Part shown: one piece after another, positions 1 to 6,328 of the stretch
Layout: each line of letters opens with the position of its first letter
Position numbering within the stretch: position 1 is the stretch's first letter
DNA from: a bacterium
GTDB taxonomy: Bacteria > Patescibacteriota > JABMPQ01 > JAQVVF01
Reading direction: 5' to 3'
Length of the DNA: 9,608 nt
Assembly: GCA_030611905.1 (NCBI GenBank)
Contig: JAUWOX010000033.1
Span: 1 to 9,608, forward strand
Notes under the pieces: generated by a model
The model's input: the letters and a program-made list of their open reading frames with translations, nothing else
Told to the model about the DNA's origin: nothing
Databases searched by the model: none
Made by a program: the position numbers and the translations under genes

Positions 1-310
1 CAATATTAATCTTAACAGGTTTTACACCGTAAACATTTCTTATAGCATTGCCTATCTCCTTTTTATTTGATCTCCCAGAAACCTGAAAAACATATTTATT
101 ATCCGTGCCTAAATCAGTAGCTTTTTCAGAAACAATTGGCTTTATCAAAATCCTATGAGCTGAACTATATATATTCACCACTTTTTTCTTCTCACTCTTC
201 TTGCCCTTAACATCCCTAGTCTTAGTCTTATTTAAAACACTTTTCTTTTTCCCCGAAGACTTTTTTTCCTTCCCTTCTTTTTTCTTAAAAACATCTAACA
301 AAGCTGACAT
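1..310 (-). CDS. rplW: 50S ribosomal protein L23 (partial, C-terminus beyond the window)
   Basis: L23 binds 23S rRNA at the exit of the peptide tunnel and is the docking site for trigger factor and SRP. I translated this strand from the ATG at 310-308, 7 bases after the rplD stop; 103 codons are visible before the window edge. Residues from about 51 match the L23 core: an ILIKPIVSEKAT segment, NKYVFQV near 71-77, and the helix and strand running to YGVKPVKINI. The first 45-50 residues are an extra basic tail, with 17 lysines among residues 1-43, that ordinary L23 (about 95-100 residues) lacks. There is no internal Met between the start and the core, so the tail is probably real. No Shine-Dalgarno is visible; translational coupling to rplD is likely. 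The identification is firm; the role of the tail is unknown. Confidence 0.93.
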   Translation of the reverse strand, partial: MSALLDVFKKKEGKEKKSSGKKKSVLNKTKTRDVKGKKSEKKKVVNIYSSAHRILIKPIVSEKATDLGTDNKYVFQVSGRSNKKEIGNAIRNVYGVKPVKINI

Positions 311-317
311 AATAGTA

Positions 318-929
318 CTATTTATTTAATCTATCCAAAACATTTTTATCAATAATCAACCATTTATAACGAATGGCATCATAAACATTCAACAGATCAG
401 CCAACAAAACCTTTACTGAAGGCACGTTTCTAGCTGATTTAGATAATTTTTCATCTTTCTCATTTATCAAAACCAACGCCCCATCCTTAATCTTCAAATT
501 ATCTAGTATCTTTACAAACTCTTTGGTTTTAATATCATTCAACTTCAAATCATCCACTACCAGTATTTTTTTCAATTTAACCTTGTCTGACAAAATCATC
601 AACAACGCTTTCTTCTTCTCTTTCCTGTTTATCTTTTTTGCATAATTCACGCTTGCTACTGGACCAAATGTCTTTCCTCCACCTTTCCAAATTGGAGAAC
701 GAATAGAACCAGCCCTTGCTCTTCCGGTACCTTTTTGACGCCAGGGTTTTACGCCCCCGCCTCGAACTTCGCCTCGATCTTTAGTCTTCGCTGTAACATT
801 TTTCTTGCTCAACTGAGCAACAACTGCCCGATGAACAACCGCCTCGTTGATCTTTACATCAAAAACCTCCGGATTTAAATCCTTACTTCCAACCCGCTGA
901 CCACTTATATCTAAAACATCAATCTTCAT
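318..929 (-). CDS. rplD: 50S ribosomal protein L4
   Basis: L4 is an early-assembly 23S rRNA-binding protein whose long loop lines the exit tunnel. In Escherichia coli it also represses its own S10 operon. The 203-residue product is close to the usual 200-210. The basic extended loop is clear at about residues 50-90, including the segments VKPWRQKGTGRARAGS and WKGGGKTFGP. The C-terminal Rossmann-like half follows, with ILVVDDL and ALVLIN strands. It lies 27 bases after rplC and 7 before rplW, so the three genes form one transcription unit. No Shine-Dalgarno precedes the ATG; the upstream bases are A/T-rich. The start gives the usual N-terminus for the family and no better alternative is in frame. 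Confidence 0.97.
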   Translation of the reverse strand: MKIDVLDISGQRVGSKDLNPEVFDVKINEAVVHRAVVAQLSKKNVTAKTKDRGEVRGGGVKPWRQKGTGRARAGSIRSPIWKGGGKTFGPVASVNYAKKINRKEKKKALLMILSDKVKLKKILVVDDLKLNDIKTKEFVKILDNLKIKDGALVLINEKDEKLSKSARNVPSVKVLLADLLNVYDAIRYKWLIIDKNVLDRLNK

Positions 930-956
930 AAAGAATAATTAACAAAAACAATCATC

Positions 957-1577
957 TTAATTTAAACAACGAATTCTTAACCACGAACCATTAGCTCCCG
1001 GCACAGATCCTTTAACTATCAAAACCTTGTCCTGATCATCCGCTCCAACGACTTCCAGATTTTTCAATGTAACTTTATCTGCTCCCATTCGTCCCGGCAT
1101 CTTCTGTCCCTTGAAAACGTGCTGCGGGAAAGCAGCCCCGATTGAACCACCTGAACGCCAATCATGCTTATGTCCATGCGAACGAGGCGCTCCATGAAAC
1201 CCATGTCTTTTTATCACTCCTGCAAAACCTCTCCCTTTAGAAATACCAGAAACAGTTACTTTATCACCCTTTTCGAACACTGAAACATCAATTATATCAC
1301 CTAATTTATAAGTAGTCAAATCATTACCGGCTTTAAACTCAGCAAACTTATTTAAGTTTTCTTTAATATTGGCCTTCTTCAAATGACCACTTATTCGTCC
1401 ATCTTTCTTACTGGTCTTATTAAAAGCGACTTGAACCACTTTACGATCACTCCGCTCACCATCTTTTATCTGTGACACATAACAATCCTCTGTCTTAATT
1501 AAAGTAACCGAGGAAGAACTTCCCTTCTCATCAAATATTCTATTCATTCCAATTTTTTTTCCTACAATAAATTTCAT
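957..1577 (-). CDS. rplC: 50S ribosomal protein L3
   Basis: L3 starts 50S assembly by binding the 3' end of 23S rRNA, and its central extension reaches the peptidyl-transferase centre. The 206-residue product matches the family length (209 in E. coli). Visible marks are the N-terminal GKKIGMNRIF, the SKGRGFAG motif at 113-120, and the central extension at about 121-165 with HGFHGAPRSHGHKHDWRSG and then GSIGAAFPQHVFKGQKMPG. The tip reads AAFPQHVF where E. coli has the segment carrying the methylated glutamine. It is separated from rpsJ by 170 bases containing a strong hairpin, unlike the tight rpsJ-rplC spacing of most bacteria, so it probably heads its own unit with rplD and rplW. No Shine-Dalgarno is visible. 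Confidence 0.97.
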   Translation of the reverse strand: MKFIVGKKIGMNRIFDEKGSSSSVTLIKTEDCYVSQIKDGERSDRKVVQVAFNKTSKKDGRISGHLKKANIKENLNKFAEFKAGNDLTTYKLGDIIDVSVFEKGDKVTVSGISKGRGFAGVIKRHGFHGAPRSHGHKHDWRSGGSIGAAFPQHVFKGQKMPGRMGADKVTLKNLEVVGADDQDKVLIVKGSVPGANGSWLRIRCLN

Positions 1578-1747
1578 AATCTATCAATAATAAATTATTA
1601 TAACTAAAAGTCGGATCTTCAGCCAGAAATTCTTCCGGCCAAGAACCCGACTTCTGACTATTTTTTAAACTCTATTTAAAAACTTTATATAAGTTAACAT
1701 TTAAAAAATATTAACAAAATAATTTGCGAAGCACCCACACAATAAAA
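1578..1747 (-). other. rpsJ-rplC spacer, 170 bases
   Basis: No coding frame is supported here. Besides the long hairpin, the spacer holds an AT-rich imperfect inverted repeat at 1693-1715 (GTTAA and ATT arms) and an A/T-only stretch just before rplC. I did not find a convincing -35/-10 pair. A promoter using the TATAAT at 1602-1597 is possible but would lack a recognisable -35. Confidence 0.5.
1606..1655 (-). terminator. Long hairpin in the rpsJ-rplC spacer: terminator or attenuator
   Basis: On the minus strand, positions 1651-1637 pair with 1624-1610 (arms GTCGGGTTCTTGGCC and GGCTGAAGATCCGAC): 14 of 15 positions pair, counting G-U. The loop is 12 bases. The flanking 1655-1652 and 1609-1606 can add four A-U or G-U pairs. 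The 3' side is followed by TTTTAGTTATAAT. This fits an intrinsic terminator of the tuf-rpsJ unit or a regulatory leader structure for rplC, 29 bases before its ATG. A TATAAT lies at 1602-1597 but no matching -35 was found. The pairing is seen directly; the function is inferred. Confidence 0.6.
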
Positions 1748-2089
1748 TTACATCTTTATTTCCACATCAACTCCTGCTGGCAAATTCAAATTCGACAATG
1801 AATCAATCGTTTTTGGTGTCGGCTTCACGATATCAATCAATCTCTTATGAACCCTGATTTCGTATTGCTCACGAGAATCTTTATGCACAAAAGTGGATTT
1901 CAAAACCGTGTCTCTACGTTTTTCAGTTGGCAAAGGAATCGGACCAATAACCTCTGCTCCCGATCTTTTAGCAGTTTCAATTATCCGCTCTGCCGATTGA
2001 TCAATTATCTTATGATCAAAAGCTTTAATTTTAATTCTTATGCGAGAAGAAATTTCTTCCTTCTTACTATCGACTTTACTCTTTGGCAT
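1748..2089 (-). CDS. rpsJ: 30S ribosomal protein S10
   Basis: S10 (NusE) sits in the head of the 30S subunit and, with NusB, takes part in transcription antitermination. The product is 113 residues against 103 in E. coli; the excess is a charged N-terminal tail (MPKSKVDSKKEEISS). The S10 fold follows with RIRIKIKAFDHKIIDQ, then GPIPLPTEKRR, and the C-terminal LPAGVDVEIKM. The H-to-K-to-STFVHKDSREQYEIR region that binds the 16S 3' domain is intact. The gene follows tuf after an 83-base spacer holding the tuf hairpin, and is separated from rplC by 170 bases, so it may be expressed by read-through from tuf. No Shine-Dalgarno is seen. Confidence 0.97.
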   Translation of the reverse strand: MPKSKVDSKKEEISSRIRIKIKAFDHKIIDQSAERIIETAKRSGAEVIGPIPLPTEKRRDTVLKSTFVHKDSREQYEIRVHKRLIDIVKPTPKTIDSLSNLNLPAGVDVEIKM

Positions 2090-2142
2090 TAAAAGAACTT
2101 ATAAATTACTCTAAAAAATTAATTAATAAACCCGAGAATAAA

Positions 2143-2167
2143 ATCCGACTAGATTTATAAGTCGGAT
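2143..2167 (-). terminator. Hairpin terminator after tuf
   Basis: On the minus strand ATCCGACT (2167-2160) and AGTCGGAT (2150-2143) form a perfect 8-bp stem with a 9-base loop, beginning 5 bases after the tuf stop and followed by TTTATT. This is the form of a short intrinsic terminator. Being modest, it could allow partial read-through into rpsJ, giving more EF-Tu than S10. Its 3'-coordinate arm shares the 10-mer AAGTCGGATC (plus strand) with the hairpin ahead of rplC. Confidence 0.65.
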
Positions 2168-2172
2168 CCCAT

Positions 2173-3366
2173 TTATTTAACAATCTTAGTAACAACACCT
2201 GCGCCAACAGTTTTACCGCCTTCACGAATGGCAAATTTCATTTTTTCTTCCATGGCTACAGGGGCAACTAATTTAATCTTCAAACCATTTACTGTATCTC
2301 CAGGCATAACCATCTCTGTTCCTTCTGGTAAAGTAACGTCACCAGTTACATCAGTTGTTCGAATATAAAATTGCGGTTTATAACCATTTGAAAATGCTGT
2401 ATGCCGACCGCCTTCGTCTTTCTTCAAAACATAAGCATCAGCTTCAAACTCAGTATGAGGCGTAATAGAACCCGGCTTAGACAATACTTGACCTCGTTCA
2501 ACATCTTCTTTCTTAGTTCCTCGAAGTAAAATACCAGCATTATCTCCAGCACGTCCCTCATCAAGCTGCTTATTAAACATTTCAATTCCAGTCACTACAG
2601 TTTTTTGAGTTGGTCTTAATCCAACGATTTCTATTTCATCATTTAATTTTACAATACCTCTTTCAATTCTACCAGTCACAACCGTGCCACGACCCTCAAT
2701 AGAAAAAATATCTTCAATCGGCAATAAGAATGGCTTATCAACATCTCTTTTAGGCTCTGGAATATACTCATCCATCTTTTTAACCAATTCTAAAATTGGT
2801 TTTCCTGCCTCACCCTTAGGATCCTCTAGGGCTTTTAAAGCAGAACCCTTAATTATTGGAACTTCATCACCTGGGAATTCATATTTCTTTAACAAATCTC
2901 TAACTTCTTCCTCGACCAAACTAATCATTTCTGGATCATCAACCTGATCTGTTTTGTTTAAAAACACAACAATAGCTGGAACACCAACCTGTCGAGCTAA
3001 AAGGATATGCTCTCTAGTCTGAGGCATTGGTCCATCAGCAGCAGATACAACTAAAATAGCACCGTCCATTTGAGCTGCACCAGTAATCATATTCTTAATA
3101 TAGTCAGCATGTCCTGGACAATCTACGTGAGCATAATGCTTTTTAGCAGTTTCATACTCACAATGAGCAGTAGCAATCGTAATGCCTCTTTCCCTCTCTT
3201 CGGGAGCGGCATCAATTTGATCTACTGTTTTCTCTTGAGCCTTCCCCTCGCCACTAGCATTAATTACTTTTAATATAGCTGCGGTTAAAGTAGTTTTACC
3301 ATGATCAACGTGACCAATTGTACCCACATTAACATGAGGCTTTGTTCGTTCAAATTTCTCTGGCAT
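2173..3366 (-). CDS. tuf: Translation elongation factor Tu
   Basis: EF-Tu is the GTPase that delivers aminoacyl-tRNA to the ribosomal A site. The product is 397 residues, a normal length. All G motifs are present: P-loop GHVDHGKT at 18-25, RGITI at 60-64 (switch I), DCPGH at 82-86 with the catalytic His86, NKTD at 137-140, and GSAL at 174-177. Domains II and III follow, with GRGTVVTGRIERG in domain II and GYKPQFYIRTTDVTG in domain III; the C-terminus is VGAGVVTKIVK. The ATG gives the family N-terminus (MPEKFERTKPHVNVGTIGH). It has its own tandem promoters about 70-140 bases upstream and a terminator just after it, so it appears to be independently and strongly transcribed. No Shine-Dalgarno is present in its A/T-only leader. 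Confidence 0.99.
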   Translation of the reverse strand: MPEKFERTKPHVNVGTIGHVDHGKTTLTAAILKVINASGEGKAQEKTVDQIDAAPEERERGITIATAHCEYETAKKHYAHVDCPGHADYIKNMITGAAQMDGAILVVSAADGPMPQTREHILLARQVGVPAIVVFLNKTDQVDDPEMISLVEEEVRDLLKKYEFPGDEVPIIKGSALKALEDPKGEAGKPILELVKKMDEYIPEPKRDVDKPFLLPIEDIFSIEGRGTVVTGRIERGIVKLNDEIEIVGLRPTQKTVVTGIEMFNKQLDEGRAGDNAGILLRGTKKEDVERGQVLSKPGSITPHTEFEADAYVLKKDEGGRHTAFSNGYKPQFYIRTTDVTGDVTLPEGTEMVMPGDTVNGLKIKLVAPVAMEEKMKFAIREGGKTVGAGVVTKIVK

Positions 3367-3433
3367 AATTTTTTAATTTAATTAATTCAATTTGTAAATT
3401 AACAGCTAATTACAAGACTAACTATTAAACTCA

Positions 3434-3462
3434 ATTATATACTTAAAATTAAACAATGTCAA
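3434..3462 (-). promoter_or_regulatory. Consensus sigma70-type promoter for tuf (proximal)
   Basis: On the minus strand TTGACA (3462-3457) and TATAAT (3439-3434) are both perfect consensus, separated by exactly 17 bases. Transcription would start near 3427, giving an A/T-rich leader of about 60 bases before the tuf ATG. Confidence 0.85.
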
Positions 3463-3480
3463 ATTATTTTCAACAAGAGC

Positions 3481-3509
3481 AGTATAACAGGCTTTTTGGG
3501 GTTAAGCAA
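3481..3509 (-). promoter_or_regulatory. Second, distal promoter candidate for tuf
   Basis: TTGCTT (3509-3504) and TATACT (3486-3481) are spaced 17 bases apart on the minus strand, about 20 bases upstream of the consensus tuf promoter. The -10 has five of six matches and the -35 has the TTG core. Together they would be a tandem arrangement suited to very high tuf expression. Confidence 0.6.
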
Positions 3510-3540
3510 GGGATTTTTGTGAATAACTCCATTCATGCAT

Positions 3541-3646
3541 ATTCGTAACCATCGAATATTCGTACAAATTCACGACAACACGATTCGTACAATTAGTAAC
3601 CCAAAAGGCATTCGCGCGCCTGCCTACCGACAGGCAAATATTCGCA
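3541..3646. repeat. ATTCG-rich intergenic repeat zone with short hairpin
   Basis: Between tuf and the antitoxin-like gene the motif ATTCGTA occurs at 3541-3547, 3558-3564 and 3583-3589, with variants ATTCGCG (3610-3616) and ATTCGCA (3640-3646). CGAATATTCG at 3553-3562 is a perfect palindrome. At 3621-3636, TGCCT and AGGCA flank a 6-base loop; GCCTG (3618-3622) can pair with CAGGC (3631-3635) instead. No U-run follows on either strand, so it is not a terminator. A degenerate relative of the hairpin lies at 7620-7636. It resembles a worn intergenic repeat family; no gene is supported here. Confidence 0.5.
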
Positions 3647-3650
3647 ATTC

Positions 3651-3974
3651 TTAAACGTCATAATAATAGCTCAAATCATCAACCTCAAAATCATCTTTTT
3701 TCGACTCATCCAAACCCGCTTCCAAATCAGAATAATCCATCCTTTCATCTTCTCCCGCTCTCCATTCTGCAATATCCTTGTTAATCTTATCAATCAAATT
3801 TTTCTCAGAAGATTCGCTAGCCTTTCTGCCCTTAAGCAGCTTATTATATTCATCCATTGACATCATAACAAATGACGGCTTGCCATCTTCTACAATGACA
3901 TATTTTCCACCAGTTGTCTTCAGTAATTTCAAAATAGCGGGAAATTCTTTTAGATTCAAAACATTAATTGTCAT
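3651..3974 (-). CDS. Phd/YefM-like antitoxin-family protein, no toxin partner
   Basis: The product is 107 residues. Residues 1-50 resemble the N-terminal DNA-binding domain of Phd/YefM antitoxins: MTINVLNLKEF, then GGKYVIVEDGKPSFVMMSMDE ending in YNKLL, the usual strand-turn-strand (here VEDGKPSFVMMS) followed by the DEY helix. The remainder (about 51-107) is strongly acidic and ends DDLSYYYDV; in true antitoxins this region wraps and neutralises the toxin. The gene starts 24 bases after the fusA stop with no obvious promoter, so it is probably co-transcribed with fusA. I see no RelE, Doc or PIN toxin beside it. It could be an orphan antitoxin, a regulator of the fusA unit, or a domesticated protein of unrelated role. 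Family assignment is moderate; function is unknown. Confidence 0.7.
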   Translation of the reverse strand: MTINVLNLKEFPAILKLLKTTGGKYVIVEDGKPSFVMMSMDEYNKLLKGRKASESSEKNLIDKINKDIAEWRAGEDERMDYSDLEAGLDESKKDDFEVDDLSYYYDV

Positions 3975-3998
3975 TCTATTATTTAATTACTTTAAATT

Positions 3999-6116
3999 TT
4001 AACTTGCAACTTTCTTCTCTGTCCTGCCCTCAACAATTTCCTGTTCAACATTTTTAGGCACTGGATCATAATGATCAAATTCCATAACAAAGTTGCCCCG
4101 ACCAGAAGTAATAGATCTTAAAGTAGTTGCGTAACCAAACATCGAAGCTAAGGGAACCATAGCATTAATAATTTTTAAATTAGTTCGATCAGCCATCTCT
4201 TGTATTTGTGCTCGCTTTGAATTTAAATCACCTACAACATCACCCATAAATTCTTCCGGCACAGAAACTTCTATCTTCATTATCGGCTCTAACAAGACTG
4301 GCTTTGCCTTTCTAAAAGCCTCCTTAAAGCCCATGGAACCAGCGATCTTAAACGCCGCTTCGGAAGAATCAACCTCGTGAAAAGATCCATCATAAAGCGT
4401 TACTTTTACATCAATTACTGGATAACCAGCAATTACTCCACTACCCAACGCTTCTTTAACGCCTTTTTCAACTGCTGGAATAAATTCTTGAGGAATAACA
4501 GCCCCTTTTATTTCATTCACAAACTCAAAATCCTTCCCCTTTTCTTGCGGCTCTAATCTCAACCAAACATCACCATATTGACCTCGACCACCCGATTGTT
4601 TAATATATTTACCTTCTGCTTCAGCAGAAGAAGTAATTGTTTCCTTATAAGCAACCTGCGGCTTACCAATATTTGCTTCCACATTAAATTCCCTTTTCAT
4701 TCTATCTACCAAGATTTCTAAATGAAGCTCACCCATTCCAGACATTATCGTCTGCGTTGTTTCTTCATCAATATGAACCTTGAATGTTGGATCCTCCTCA
4801 GACAATGCCTTCAAAGAACCTGACATCCTTTCCTGATCCGCTTTGGATTTTGGCTCAATAGCAATAGATATAACTGGCTCTGGGAATACAATCTTCTCCA
4901 GAATAACTGGATCCTTTTCATCGCAAAGAGTATCACCAGTCGTCGTCCCTTTTAAACCAACAATCGCTGCAATATCGCCTGCATAAACCTCTTCTACTTC
5001 TTCTCGTTTATCCGCATGCATTCGCACAATCCGACCTACTCTCTCTTTCTTGCCAGTTGAAGCATTTAAAACATATGATCCGGCTATTAATGCTCCTGAA
5101 TAAACTCTAAAATAAACTAGCTTGCCAACATAAGGATCAGTCGCTATTTTAAAAGCCAATGACGCGAATGGCTCATCATTAGATGCTTTTCTAATTAGCT
5201 CCCTGCTTTCATCTTTTGGATCAAACCCTTTGGCTGATGGAACATCCAAAGGAGATGGCAAGCAATCAATAACCACATCAAGTAATTTTTCAACAACAGC
5301 CTTTCTGCCATCACCACCTAACACTGGAAAAAACTTACCTGACAGAGTTGCTTTCCGCAAAACTTTCCTGACTTCCTCTTTGGACAATTCTCCACCATCC
5401 AAATACTTCTCCATTAATTCATCATCAAATTCAACTGCTTTCTCAATCATTTCATCTCGATATTTTTTCGCTTTTTCCTTTAAATCATCTGGAATATCTT
5501 TTGGCTCTGATAATCGCATTCCTTCTTCCTCTGTATGGTAGTAAGCTTTCATCTCAATCAGATCCACTATGCCCTCAATTTCTTCACCAGAACCAATCGG
5601 CAGCATAATCGGATAAGCTTCTTTTGACAACCTGTCATGAATAGAACCCAAACTTTTATAAAAATCACCACCGACTAAATTAATTTTATTCAAAAAACAA
5701 ACTCTTGGCACATTATATTTATCTGCCTGCCTCCAGACAGTTTCTGTTTGCGGCTCCACCCCCATCTTGCCATCAAACACCACCACTGCTCCATCCAAAA
5801 CACGCAAAGATCTTTCCACTTCAACTGTAAAATCAACATGACCAGGTGTATCAATTATATTAATTAGATGTTCATCTTTTTCTTTTTTCCACATCGGTGA
5901 CCAAAAACAAGTTGTCGCTGCTGAAGTGATGGTAATACCTCTCTCTCTTTCCTGCTCCATCCAATCCATAATTGCTTCACCTTCGTGCACCTCACCAATC
6001 TTATGCGAAATTCCCGTGTAAAACAAAACCCGCTCAGTTACTGTTGTCTTGCCAGCATCTATATGAGCAATAATTCCAATATTACGAGTTTTTTCAAGAG
6101 AATATTTTTTTGCCAT
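3999..6116 (-). CDS. fusA: Translation elongation factor G with altered G4/G5 motifs
   Basis: EF-G is the GTPase that drives tRNA-mRNA translocation and, with RRF, ribosome recycling. I start it at the ATG at 6116, giving 705 residues and the family N-terminus MAKKYSLEKTRNIGIIAHID; the frame stays open to 6203 but those 29 extra codons look non-coding. G1 (AHIDAGKT, 17-24), G2 (RGITI, 59-63) and G3 (DTPGH, 89-93) are standard. G4 reads NKIN (143-146) instead of NKxD. The G5 region aligns without gaps as GGDGRKAV (267-274) where E. coli has GSAFKNKG. Domain III (MSGMGELHLEIL), domain IV (SGGRGQYGDV, and the tip SFHEVDSSE) and domain V (LNSKRAQIQEM) are conserved. It has its own likely promoter and a long leader hairpin. 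No Shine-Dalgarno is seen. Confidence 0.97.
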   Translation of the reverse strand: MAKKYSLEKTRNIGIIAHIDAGKTTVTERVLFYTGISHKIGEVHEGEAIMDWMEQERERGITITSAATTCFWSPMWKKEKDEHLINIIDTPGHVDFTVEVERSLRVLDGAVVVFDGKMGVEPQTETVWRQADKYNVPRVCFLNKINLVGGDFYKSLGSIHDRLSKEAYPIMLPIGSGEEIEGIVDLIEMKAYYHTEEEGMRLSEPKDIPDDLKEKAKKYRDEMIEKAVEFDDELMEKYLDGGELSKEEVRKVLRKATLSGKFFPVLGGDGRKAVVEKLLDVVIDCLPSPLDVPSAKGFDPKDESRELIRKASNDEPFASLAFKIATDPYVGKLVYFRVYSGALIAGSYVLNASTGKKERVGRIVRMHADKREEVEEVYAGDIAAIVGLKGTTTGDTLCDEKDPVILEKIVFPEPVISIAIEPKSKADQERMSGSLKALSEEDPTFKVHIDEETTQTIMSGMGELHLEILVDRMKREFNVEANIGKPQVAYKETITSSAEAEGKYIKQSGGRGQYGDVWLRLEPQEKGKDFEFVNEIKGAVIPQEFIPAVEKGVKEALGSGVIAGYPVIDVKVTLYDGSFHEVDSSEAAFKIAGSMGFKEAFRKAKPVLLEPIMKIEVSVPEEFMGDVVGDLNSKRAQIQEMADRTNLKIINAMVPLASMFGYATTLRSITSGRGNFVMEFDHYDPVPKNVEQEIVEGRTEKKVAS

Positions 6117-6141
6117 GATAAAAAAAGTTGCAAACCATAAA

Positions 6142-6242
6142 CACCAAATTCCAAACAGATTACAAACACCAATCCACAAATCACAAGATTTTTTTATTTG
6201 CAATTTAGAATTTATTTAGTATTTGTAATTTGTAATTTGGTG
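6142..6242. repeat. Long imperfect inverted repeat in the fusA leader
   Basis: Read as minus-strand RNA, 6242-6219 pairs with 6169-6142. Nine pairs (CACCAAATT/AATTTGGTG), a 1x1 mismatch, four pairs (CAAA/TTTG), a 4-base bulge, then ten pairs (TTACAAATAC/GTGTTTGTAA, one G-U) give 23 pairs, closing a loop of about 49 bases. The repeated unit is TTTGTAATTTG-like. It could be a leader structure, or an intergenic repeat of a type that would recur through the genome. It lies inside the upstream open frame of fusA, which is why the longer EF-G start is doubtful. Confidence 0.6.
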
Positions 6243-6255
6243 CTTTCTTCTTAGT

Positions 6256-6285
6256 ATAATACAAAAAATAAATATAGCAAGTCAA
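6256..6285 (-). promoter_or_regulatory. Candidate fusA promoter
   Basis: TTGACT (6285-6280) and TATTAT (6261-6256) on the minus strand, 18 bases apart, each match consensus at five of six positions. Transcription would begin near 6249, so the whole inverted repeat would be in a leader of about 130 bases ahead of the fusA ATG. Confidence 0.55.
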
Positions 6286-6328
6286 ATCTCTTTTTAAAAT
6301 ATACCTGTGGAAAACTTCACTTGACTTA

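Noticed and set aside
3541..3646. CRISPR array or attachment site in the ATTCG-rich spacer
   Set aside because: The motifs are only 5-7 bases long with irregular spacing, and there are no cas, integrase or tRNA genes nearby.
3778..4002. Plus-strand 74-codon frame opposite the antitoxin-like gene, considered as the missing toxin
   Set aside because: It is the complement of the antitoxin coding sequence, with no recognisable toxin motif and no ribosome-binding site.
5230..5541. Plus-strand open frame of 103 codons within fusA
   Set aside because: It lies entirely opposite the conserved EF-G G domain, has serine-rich composition typical of antisense shadow frames, and has no Shine-Dalgarno.
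6117..6203. Longer EF-G start adding 29 N-terminal residues
   Set aside because: The added residues (Cys/Trp-rich, hydrophobic) have no counterpart in EF-G and come from the intergenic inverted repeat; the ATG at 6116 gives the family N-terminus MAKKYSLEKTRNIGI.
6306..6314. TGTGGAAAA, one mismatch from a DnaA box, as a sign of a replication origin
   Set aside because: It is a single imperfect copy with no dnaA, dnaN or box cluster nearby.
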